From contig NC_080541.1 of the NCBI RefSeq assembly GCF_028640845.1, positions 162,985,502 to 163,049,501 of the forward strand: DNA of 64,000 nt. Direction: 5' to 3'. The notes below the pieces were generated by a model. That model was given only the letters and a program-made list of their open reading frames with translations, did no database searches and was not told the DNA's origin. Positions 25,343-36,600 of the stretch are shown here, piece after piece. Origin of the DNA: Ahaetulla prasina. Its lineage: Eukaryota; Chordata; Lepidosauria; Squamata; Colubridae. Numbering within the stretch: the stretch's first letter is position 1; every line of letters starts with the position of its first letter. The position numbers were made by a program, and so were the translations under genes.

Positions 25343-28300
25343 CTCGCTGATATCATTTCCCTAATCTGAGTGTATGAGAGGTAGGGCTCACACACTGCAC
25401 TGCCTTTCTGAAGTCTAAACAACCAGAATGCAAAAATTAAAAAATTTTCAATTGTGCCAACTGCTGGCCTGGTAGCAGAGATTCCTGGAGATTAGAAGAT
25501 TCGACCTTTCTTCTCTACCAGAATGTTCCATTGGCAAAATCGAAACAGAATGCTGTACAAAGTAGTAACTACTACTGACAAACAGGTTTTATTCTCCCAC
25601 TGTAGAGACTTACACATTATGCTAAGTCATGACTTCTGACCATGGGTTGAATAAGCTTCAGTTTTTGGATCTGCATAACCTAAATTGGAAACCATAACTA
25701 ACAAGCTACCATGGTAAGCTTGACATGCTAAGACCAAAACAAAATACTTTACAATTCTTTACAATCTAATTTCATGTATTTAATTAATAATACAAACTCC
25801 AGTAAACTGAATGGAATTTGCCTTTTAGAAAGAATGTTTAAGAGTGCAGTTCTTTTTTGACTAGATTCAAATTCCCAAACATCTATGAACTCACTGACTC
25901 TGGATTATCTCACTTATGGATTAACTCACTTATCCTACAATATTGTTTAAGTGGGAAATTCTCTAGAATTCCTCAGATGAAAGATGAAATATAAAATAAT
26001 TGTAACACCTGAATGGGAATTATTGTGGCACATTTGTTCCTCTATGTAGTTCAGTGAACCCCAACCTTTACAGCTTGGCAACCCAGCCGGCGGGTGAGTG
26101 GATTAAATTTAAAAAAAAAAAAGTGGAGAAAAGAACAGGACTGTGCAAGTGGCAGCCCGCCATGCACACTTGTGTGCAGGCTTGTGCTCGTGCAAATCAA
26201 GCTGCATACACACCAGCCTGCCACTTGTGGCAGTCAAGCTGCGAGTATGCACACCAGCTGCTGCTTGCACAAGATAAGCTGCACGTGTGCACTGGCCAGC
26301 CAGTCATGCGGCCCAGTTGTAAAAGGCCACATCCCAGTAATGGAACGTGGTCTGGGGTTTGGGGACCCCTGATGTACATTATTGAATTGCAAGCACGCAT
26401 TAATAAAAATATGTTTTGTTAAAATTATTGTAAAAGTTCAGCCAATTATTGCCAGAATTTGATTATCTTTGGTGCAGAGTTAGTTGTGGTTTCTGTTTTC
26501 CAGAAAAGAGTCAAGTGAATGTAAATTCAGTAGGTCTATGGAAAACAGCTCTACATCATCTACTACAAGTGACATCCTGTACAGCATTTCTTTTCAAACT
26601 ATAATTAACCAAGTCTTTTTCTCGTGAATAATTAGTAAATGTTAATTGACATTTTCTTTTTTTACCAGTAATGATTTAAGCTTTTAGAAGACCTTCACAA
26701 AGTGCATTAAACTGTAGCATACTGTATTGTTGGTAGAACAGCCTGTAAAATCATTTTATCCAGGGCTGACTTCTGAAAAATATATTCTGGTATAATAAAT
26801 TGAATACATCAAGTTCAGTAAGAAGACAACAATAGGTTGGGACCCCTTCAGGACTCATTGGAGCCTTACTTGAGAGGCCTAAATCACGTGCAACTTTTTG
26901 AATTATCTAGGCCTTTTACACTTGGAAAAGAAAGATAATAATTGCTTATCATGGATAAAGTATCCTATTTATAACAACTATTCGCCTTGCTTGACAGTTT
27001 CATACTACAGTGGCATAAGGAGGACCCCAGGGACACAGTCCAGTTACTGCAAACTTCTGTCACTATAATAATTAAGGACCAGTGTTAGCACATACAAAGG
27101 AGTTCTAGCCAATGAGTGAACAAAAGGATGTTAATTTTATAGTCATCCATTCCATCAAGTATGAACATTTGTCACTGCTCATGAACTCTGTCATTATTTA
27201 GCCATTTCTCATTTGGGCAGTTATGCAGTATGCAGATTATTTAAGTAGAAGAAAGCTTTTTCACTATGGTTATTCAAATAAAAGCTGCATTGAAAGTTCA
27301 ATTAAAAAAAATATATTCCTAGAGATAATTTTGGCGAGGCTAATATGGTGTGAAGCCAGATGTGGAATTTTCAAAGTCTAATTCCTATTATTTCTCCAGA
27401 ATTATTATCTCATATTTACACTTAAAACTATTTTCCCTTCATAATGCTTTTCTGAGTCATTTTTCTATCAGCAAGACTAGAACACAACCATGCACATCTA
27501 ATAATTCATACTGAATATTCTGCAATGTAGTCCTCCCAATACGTTATTGATGTCACCTTGATATACTAGGATAATAAATCTGATTTGTACTAAAGGAAAC
27601 TCCGTTACTTCCTACCCTTGTTCACTCTGCACAATTGAGGTGTTGAAGGATTAGGTAGTAGTTGTTACTCAACTAATATGTCTTCTCTCAGATATTACCT
27701 ATAATATGGCCACAACGGAATGAAAATGGCAAACAATATAAACATGATTCTATTATGCTTCAGATTATAACACAAACCTGCAGTCTAATGAAGATCTATG
27801 CTTATAAGTATATTGATTGAGAGCTGTCCAGAATTGGCAAAAAGATGGGCAGCTATATAAATGTTTTAAATAAACCTCAATAAAATAAATCAATTGCATC
27901 TGACAAAATATTACTCAAAAGTAATGATAATTGGTAGCTGGGTGGGGGAGGGAAACCAATGTTTATTCCATAGTCTATAAGAGAGATGAGTGAATCACAG
28001 GATCATTGAAGGAAAAGGATAGTTGGAGGTGTTGTTTGAATGAGAACTCTCAATATTAGTGGAGAACTAATTTTACAAATTGGGAAACAGCAATGTTATA
28101 TTATTGTATAGAAATATTGATGTGCTCAATAGATAGCCAGAAATCGGTAAAGCTGGGGAGGCTCAGATGCAATGATTCATTTAACATTTAATTAAATTTA
28201 CATATATTTGAAAGCCAATGTGGTATAGTGAATCGTTCTGGATAGCGAGATGGACAGGAAGGATGGTTAGGGTCAGCAAAATTTATCTCTCAATCTGCAA

Positions 28301-28895
28301 TGAATCAGTATGGCTGATGACATTCTATAACATTGAATGCAGAGGGCTTTATCCTGCTGTGCATTGATTCAGGGCAGCAATAATATGACTATTATTACAA
28401 GCAACTATTTTTGTAGATTCTTTGGCAATTGGCCAGAGTGCCATTATTCAACACCTATATCAGATCCCACTGGGGAAACAGCTAATTCCTACGATATCAC
28501 AGAGACTGACTCACCTGTAAAATAAAAAAAACTTAATCTATGTAAGACATAGGTTCCAAACCACTTTTTATAAAATTTACACTTGGAACTGGCAGAGTTA
28601 AGTCAAAATATTTCAAGGCATGCATAGCTTTTTCTTTCCAGAACACAAGCATGACTATCCTTAGGATATCTGAGATAAAGTTCACTTTTTATTTACTACA
28701 ATATTTTCCCACACCTGGAAAAAATATAATTTTCCTTTCAGTTATTGATGATGTTATTTAAATCTTTGTTGGTTCACCCACATGCGTATAAGAAGAGTAA
28801 TGACAAACAACAGCCTTAATTTCATCTGTGAAATACCAAAGAGCCTAAGACACTGCAATTCTTTTCAGGAAAACTTATCGCTTAGCAGAACTCAC
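25343..28895. other. Intergenic sequence left of ITGB3BP
   Basis: Apart from the MITE at 26052-26371, this is AT-rich unique-looking sequence. If EFCAB7 were in its usual place, its first coding exons would be expected here on the minus strand, but I do not recognise any. A 62-codon plus-strand frame at 28337-28525 ends in a plausible-looking peptide but has no family match. Confidence 0.45.
26052..26371. mobile_element. hAT-type MITE ('GGGGACCCCTG' ends)
   Basis: The terminal phrases CAGTGAACCCCAACC and GGTTTGGGGACCCCTG are inverted repeats. The flanks ATGTAGTT and ATGTACAT match at six of eight positions, consistent with an old 8-bp target duplication. The body is rich in GTGCA/TGCAC words. 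Confidence 0.6.
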
Positions 28896-28963
28896 CTTAA
28901 CCACTGAAGGAAAAATATCAACCCAACTCTGGTTATTTTCATTCTGACTTTGCTTGATCTTTC
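28896..28963 (-). other. Candidate exon of a divergent minus-strand transcript
   Basis: On the minus strand a 68-base block is preceded by CTGTATTTTATTTTAG (acceptor-like) and followed by GTGAGTTC (strong donor). It lies 270-340 bases from the ITGB3BP start codon, on the opposite strand. It could be a 5' noncoding exon of the divergent neighbour, which is EFCAB7 in human. The block has an ATG but no peptide I can match to EFCAB7. It may be a chance pairing of splice-like sites. Confidence 0.3.
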
Positions 28964-29029
28964 CTAAAATAAAATACAGAGTTTTAAGGCTGCCTCTTTT
29001 CTGTTTCTTGCCACTGCTCGCCTGCAAAT

Positions 29030-29239
29030 AATTAGGGGGGATTTTGGTGAAAATCTGATGGTACGCGAAAAGGGCAAGAGGAAAAGAGAACGACAACAGC
29101 GAGCAGAATAAACGCCGTTTTCAGGCTAGGGGGTTGAAGTTCCCGCCCGGCCGCTTTTGAGCGGTGCACCGTTTGGACTTGGGGCGGGAGTCTCAGCTTC
29201 GCTGCCGCGGAAAGGCTTGGAAGTGGTCATGATGCCGCG
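29030..29239. promoter_or_regulatory. ITGB3BP: Divergent GC-rich promoter region of ITGB3BP
   Basis: A local rise in GC and CpG is centred on 29130-29240, with GGGCGGGAG (29181-29190), CCCGCCCGGCCGC and CCGCGG motifs and no clear TATA box. It lies directly upstream of the ITGB3BP ATG. In human this promoter is shared head-to-head with EFCAB7; here the partner gene was not identified. Confidence 0.6.
29229..29239 (+). CDS. ITGB3BP: ITGB3BP coding exon 1
   Basis: Only the initiator and the first residues are coded here: ATG ATG CCG CG, then a CG|GTAAGAGG donor. Either in-frame ATG (29229 or 29232) could start. The second gives MPR, which aligns with human MPV, and I prefer it. The exon ends two bases into a codon, completed by the first base of exon 2. 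Confidence 0.8.
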
Positions 29240-30613
29240 GTAAGAGGGAAATTGGGGTGAGGGGGCAGCGGAGGGGCACCATTGCTGGCGGATTGGCTGG
29301 CAGCGCAGGGCCGAGGTTGGGTTTGCTGGTCGCATTTAAATTCAGCAGGTCTTGCGAACGCAGCCGAAGACCAACGAGTTCTGATGGTGCCATGGAGCAG
29401 GGGTTTCCAACCGTGGCAACTTTCAGACTTGTGGACTTCAACTCCCAGAATTCCTCCGCCAGCTTTGCTGGCTGAGGAATTCTGGGAGTTGAAGTCCACA
29501 AGTCTGAAAGTTGCCACGGTTGGAGACCCCCTGCCATGGAGTGTCAGTTAAGAGTGTCTGTTTAGCCGGGGGACGGACAGAGACCTATTCCGTTAACTGT
29601 GTTCCACACTGACAGAGGAGTGTATTTAGGTGGTGTTGTCGTAGGTGTTGAGACTCTCGAAAGAGTACAGAGAAGAGCAACAAAGATGATTAGGGGACTG
29701 GAGGCTAAAACATATAAAGAAGGGTTGCTGGGATTGGGTATGTCTAGTTTAATGAAATGAAGGACTACGGGTGACACGATAGCAGTGTTCCGATATCTCA
29801 GAAGTTGCCACAAAAAAGAGTGGGTCAATCTATTCTCCAAAGCACCTGAAGACAGGACAAGAAGCAATGGGTGACAACTAATCAAGGAGAGAAACAATCT
29901 AGAACTAAGGAGGAATTTCCTGCAGAACAATTAATCAGTGGAACAAGAAGTTGTGGGTAGCTCCAAAACTGGAGGTTTGTAAGAAGAGATTGGACAACCA
30001 TTGTCTGAAATGGTTATAGGGTTTCCTGCTTGAGCAGGGGGGTTGAACTTGAATAGAATAGAATAGAATAGTATTTTTTATTGGCTAAGTGTGATTGGAC
30101 ACACAAGGAATTTGTCTTGGTGCATATGCTCTCAGTGTACATAAAAGAAAAGATACCTTCATCAAGGTACAACACTTACAACACTTAATGATAGTCATAG
30201 GGTACAAATTTAACACTTAATGATACAACACTTAATGATAGTCATAGGCTACAAATAAGCAATCAGGAAACAATATCTGTATAAATCGTAAGGATACAAG
30301 CTACAGTTACAGTCATACAGTCATAAGTGGAAGGAGATGGGTGATGGGAACGATGAGAAGATTAATAGTAGTGCAGATTTAGTAAATAATTTACTAAACT
30401 AAACTAAACAGTTTTTAAACTGTTTAGTTTTTTAAATTTTAAATTCTATTTATATTTTAAATTGGGGTTTTTTAGATTTTAATTATTTTAATTTTTCGGC
30501 CAATTGTGTAATAACTGTCTTAATTTAGTTTTTAATATTGTATATTGTGTATGTTTTTAGCCTGGCTGTACACCGCCCTGAGTCCTTCGGGAGAAGGGCG
30601 GTCTAGAAATTCA

Positions 30614-30682
<69 letters not shown>

Positions 30683-33600
30683 TTGACAGTATTGAGGGAA
30701 TTATTTGTTTAGCAAAGTGATGGTGTTCGGGGAAAAAACTGTTCTTGTCACTAGTTGTTCTGTGTGCAGTGCTCTATAGATCTCTAAGGTTCCTTCCAAC
30801 TCTGTTATTCTATTCTAGGTATGATGCTAATTTTTGCATGTGTTTGGCAAATTAGTTTTCACTCATGGCAGCAGTTTCTGAACTGAAAATCTTTCTGAAA
30901 AAGGTTTTTCGGAAGTTGTTTGCCATTACCTGTTGCTTAGGTCTAAAGGGTGACTATCCAAGGCCAGTTCATTTGGCTTTGTGCCTAAGGTAGAACTAGG
31001 ACTCATGGTCTCCTGGTTTTTAGCCTGATGCCTTAACCTTTACACTAAGCTGCCGCTCAGAGTGTTATTAATGCAGAAATATATAGAAATAATTATGGGA
31101 GTTGTGCTTTGGAGTGTGTACAGCTTTTGAGTTTCCTCTGCCCCATGGTAATAAATATTTCTAACGTGAATAGCTTTCACCAGTCTGGTGTCCTCCAAAT
31201 GTATTACATTAGCAGCCCAATCATTTCTAGCCTATGTGACACTGACTTCTGTTTGGGAATGATATGAAAAACACAATGATATGATTGTGAAAAACTTCCA
31301 TGAACATATGGGGTAGAATATTCAGGTGAGAAGTTATTTCCACCTGCTTGTTACAGAGCTAAACATGCTTTAACTTGATAAATTAGGAAAAAGTCCTCTT
31401 GAGATTTTTAATGTTTAGGTTGAGGATTTCCCTTTTTTTTTTGTTTATGTGAAAAGGTAAAAAATATAACACACATAACTCATTTTGTTTTCTACTATGA
31501 AATGAAGCATTCTTTTCCATCTCTCTTCATTTTATAGTATTTTAGAATTGATGAGAATTCCCATTTAAAAGTTTGTCCTAAACATTTACTTTTGAGACTT
31601 TATGTTGTTTCAGAAAAGTTTATATATTTTGCATAATAAAAGGATAGGCGAGGTTACTCATGTTCTTTGGGTTCACACATCACATAAATCATGGTAGCGT
31701 AGCACAATGCTATTAGGATCCTCAGCAACCTATGATTAAATATATACTTCCAACTAAAATGTAAAGTTTTATTTTTGAACTAAGCATTCCTCTTGACATT
31801 TGCTGCTGCTGGGAAATATACAATAATGATGATCCATTGAGTGAATATAAGTTATTCATAATTTTCACTGGCCACTAACTAACTATTGGGGTTGGATTCA
31901 TACCACATGCTATGCTAAACTATAGTTTATGGTTTAGTTTGGCAGGCAAATACAGGTAGTGCTATTTTAGTAAGATGCAATTAAAGTAAAAAGTGAACAA
32001 CATCAAACTTTGAGTTTATACAAAATGCTAGACCATAATCTGCTTAAGAATTTGGTTGATTTTGGCTTTAAATATTATGTGAACCTATCCATAATCAGCA
32101 TATATATTCATTAGCAAGAGCTTTAAAAATGTCCAGGCATATGTACATATGTGAGCTGACATATATTTGACAGACTTCTATTAATTCTCCAAGTAGTCAA
32201 TTTTTGGTGATTGGAGGAGAGCTGAGGACTAAACTCTGAAGTAATAAGGCAAATTGCCCCAATACGTAGGTAAATAATATTTCTTTTTATTTGGCCCTGA
32301 TACTGTGAGGAGTTTCTACTTTTAAACTGTGCCAGGTCTATTTCAGGATTTGCTGTACATTTTTATAGTTCTTTAAAATCAGAGATGCAGAAAATGTGGC
32401 TCAAAATCTGCAAAATCGTGTACCAAAAGGCAAGGCAAGCAACAATGGTTGGAAACTAATCAAGGAGAGAAGCAACCTAGAACTAAAAAGACATTTTCTA
32501 ACGTGAGAGCAATGGAATGACTTGCCTTCAGAAGTTGTGGGTGCTCCAGTACTGGAGGCTCAAAAAAAAAAAATTGGACAACCATTTATCTGAAATGGTA
32601 TAGGGTATTCTGCTTGGGCAGGGGTCTGGACTAGAAAACCTCCAAGATCTCTTCCAACTCTACTATTCTATATTCTATGTTCTGCATGTGACTCATTAAT
32701 ATTTCAGATTTCCCCAGAATGACTTGGATCAAATTCTAGATCTTGTATTTCCATTGCTGAGGGATTATGAGGTGCACAGTATAATAGATGTCTGAAGTAT
32801 TTCAGAAGTTTAATGTAGCCATAGAAATGGTGATAGTAATAATTTATTATGGTTGACCAGAATTCTCAGAGTTATTCACATAATTACTTTCTATTTTGAA
32901 TAAAACCAAGAACATAAAATTATAACTAGGTCACTGAGGCAATCAGGGCATATTTAATTTATAGACAGTGTAAAAAAATCTACTACATTCAAAGAAATAA
33001 AATTTACAGGTATGATAAAAGCAACTGTACCAAAAATAATTCAAAATTGTCTGGATACTTTGCCAGCTAGGGAATTATGAAGCAAGCCCTTGTGTTCTTA
33101 TAGAAAAACGACTGGCCATGAGCTATGGATTCAATGGATCCTTCCCCACAAGGGTACAATCTCAACTTGTAAGAGGTTTTTTTTTTTGCAGAGTATTTGC
33201 CTTGAGACCAGCTTTTGAAAGAGCATTGAAATATGTTAATGTTCTTTTGGATTTAGGGACCCTTATTTGGTTTAGTATCTTGCTAGTTCAAAAAAAAGGC
33301 AGTTGACTTCTCAGAAACACTTTCTTGGGTAGTGCAGATTGATTTCATCAGGCTTTCAATTTTGTAGCGCTTTTAAACTATATGATTGTCATAAAAATAT
33401 GAATTCTAGCTGCTTTTCATTTAATGGAGATTGTACATGTTTTTCATGTAGACTTATTGATGTAACACTGGTAGATTCCTTGAGGTTAAAATGAGCAGAA
33501 CAGCTGTATGTTGCAGTTTTGGATTGCTGATTCTCAAGATGGCCAAAAAAATGAATATACTATGATTCATAACTATGTTTCAGACTGCTAAGAAGGTTAT

Positions 33601-36600
33601 AGGATTTCTTTCAGAGCAAAAACCAAAAAAAAGCAATTATTGCTGGAATAGGTGACTTGGTGCCTTAAGTTAGAAGTTACTATCGCCAGTCTTGCTGCTG
33701 AGAGATGATGGGAAGCTTCAAAACATTCAAAATATGCCAAATTTCCAATATTATGTTGTCACACCAGCTTTAATGAATGGGTAATATGTGCACCTTATCG
33801 CATAAGAACGTAAGAATTCCATGTCACAACTGAGGCTATGCTCAAAAGACAGAAAGTGGTTCCAAGGCTTGTCAATCATTTATGATAGGTTCTGTTGAAA
33901 TCATCTGAGCAAGAGTGTTGTGACTTTCACATCACTGGATTTCTTGGGAAAATAAATTTAATTTAAACAGGCTTATGTATTTTTACAGTCTCTATATTTA
34001 CAGGGCCCTGTATTTAAAAAGGGAACATGCTGCTAAGAATTTTGTGAAATTGTTTTAGATTTACCAATAGAAGAAAATATACGTAGCTTAAGGTTGAATA
34101 GTGGAGTCCTTGGTGCTCTCTGAGCTTAGTTGTTTGATCATAGATGTTTCATTACCTGACTAGGCACCATCACTGATACTAGTGAGCGTGGTGTTTGCTC
34201 TGGGTTTTCTCCTTAGTACCCTGATCCTGAAAACCTATGAAGAATTAAGGAAGCCAAGGAAAAATATATACTCTAATCAAAGAAAGTATGAATGAGAAAA
34301 CCATTCCCCCACCAACAATGGCAAAGCAAGTTTATAAACAGGGAGCAAACACCACACTCAGTATCAATAATGAGTGTGTACTCTGTACACTGTACCTAGT
34401 CAGGTAATAAACTATCTGCAAGCAAACAAGCTCAGAGAATACCAAAGGCTCAACTGTTCAGCTTTGGTTCTTGATGAATGTATCTTTTCTTTTAAGTACA
34501 TTGAGAGTGTATGCACCAAGACAAATTCCTTGTGTGTCCAATCACACTTGGCCAACAAAGAATTCTATACTATTCTATTCTATTGATTGTCTCTTGGCAA
34601 GAATATGAGTGGCTCTTACCATGAAAACCTAAATACCATATAACTTATGGTATTTTATTCTTTTTATACACAAAAATGTTTTTTTCAGTAATCCCTTTTC
34701 ATAATAATCCTAAAATCAAAACTATCAATATAAAGTCATGCTTCAAAGATGTCCTTAAACTTTTCTCATTATGTTTCATCTCAAGAGAATAAAGTAAAAA
34801 TATTTTGGTGAAGATTGGCTTGAGCATTGGCCTTGCTTATATATTTTTACATGGAAGCATGTCTCATTGCATTCATAAGACTTAACTTTTGAGAAGATGG
34901 GAATAAGCTACCTCCAACTAATAGGCAGCATTAGCCGAAGCACATCATGTACACTGTTAAACATTTCATTGATTCACTGTCCCATTTGGCTATTTGATCT
35001 AAATGATAAACCAGTCCTTAAATAAAGAGTATTTTTTCCTCCTATAACTGTATGATATAGAAGAGCAATACAAAAGAAACGTAATAAATGCTTCTCAGAT
35101 TATGCTTTCTTTTTCACAATATAGCCTTGAATTGATGCCCCTTCACTTTCCCATTTAAGAAATGTCATTCCTTAAATTTGTAAAGGTCTTTGCAATTGTT
35201 GAGTTTTACTGCTATTGCATAGGGGAAATATGTACCTAAAATAATTGTGTAACAGAAATGTGGCAACTCGATTTTTCTTCTCCCGGTAAAGTGGTAATTT
35301 CTTGGACTGTGAATGGCTAACGAGTTCAATTATTTCCAAGTTTTCAGCATCTCCACAGGCAGCGGAAAGAAAATTTGGGTATGCTGTAACTCTGCTGCCA
35401 CCCAAAGTCTCTGACAGATTTTAAATAGCATACTGCTTGGCCGGTCTACCGTTTTTCCTAGATTTTTTTCCCAGTTTGCTATAGTTTAATGGGATTTTCA
35501 TGTAGTTTGCCATTTATCCTAATCATAAAGCTATCTTGGGTGCAGATTCCACTGTACTTTTGCTTCCAGCTTTCTTTGAAGTCCACCATAAAAACTTCCA
35601 TCATAACATGCCTTAGTGTCGAATGCAAATACATGTCCCCTACAGCATCTTTGCAGAGTGAATGTATTAATGTACACAGTGTTTCCTTGCTGCCACTGAG
35701 ATACAGAAGATGTAATGGAGTCTGCATTCGTTAAGCAATACAGGCACTATGTTTTAAAAAGAACATTCTGTTAAGAATTTTGTCAAATTCTTTCAGCTTT
35801 GATTGTATCTTGGCAAGAATGCAAGTGGCTTTTAACATCAAAAATGTAAATACCATATAGCTGTGATGGCGTATGTATGGCACATGTGCCACAGGTGGCA
35901 TGCGAAGCCCTCTCTGCGGGCATGTGAGCTGTTGCCCAGCTCATCTCCACTGCATATGCACACACTTCCTGCTGGTCAGTTGATTTTCGGGTCTGCCCTG
36001 CAAGCGGGAGATGCGCAGCATGCGGGGGGGGGAATCTACCTTTCTCCTCACTTTCTGCTGCCTGTGCCTTCCCATATCTCCAAAGATTCCCCTCCCAGGG
36101 CTGTTTTGGGAGGCGAGGCTTCCCCCCCACCAGCCATTTTGGGAAGCAAGGCTTTCTCCCCCACAGCACTGTTTTGGGATGTGAGGCAAAAGGGGGGGGT
36201 CGCACACACATGCATGGGGGGAGGGAGCGGGGGTCGCATGTGTGAGGGTTGTGTGCATATGCAGGGATCGCGCGTGCATGTGCAGGGGGCGGGAGAGGCA
36301 TTGCATTATGGGTGTGGACATGTGCGCATGCACAATAGTGCGCGCGCATGCTTTTGGCACTCAAGGAAAAAAAAGGTTAGCCATTACTGCCATATAGCAC
36401 TGCTTGTTTGTTTTAAAGACAAAAATGTTTTTCATTTTCAGTTCAAGCTAGCAATATAAAGTCATACTTCAAAGATATCTTTAAACTTTTCTCATATGTT
36501 TCATCTCAAAAAATAAATAAAGTAAAAATATTTTGTGGGAGATTAGCTTGGGCTTTGGCATTGCACACAGGTGCCATTTATGCAGGTAATTTTTGGTGAG

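Noticed and set aside
28337..28525. 62-codon plus-strand frame ending NSYDITETDSPVK
   Set aside because: There is no family match, and the region upstream of ITGB3BP exon 1 on this strand has no other gene signal. Probably chance.
29126..29551. Multiple 66-114-codon frames on both strands near ITGB3BP exon 1
   Set aside because: They arise from the GC-rich promoter and the 136-bp palindrome. None matches a protein family.
35783..36459. Open frames of 193-198 codons on both strands
   Set aside because: They fall almost wholly inside the MITE at 35861-36389, are proline/histidine-rich from repeat composition, and the element has no coding history.
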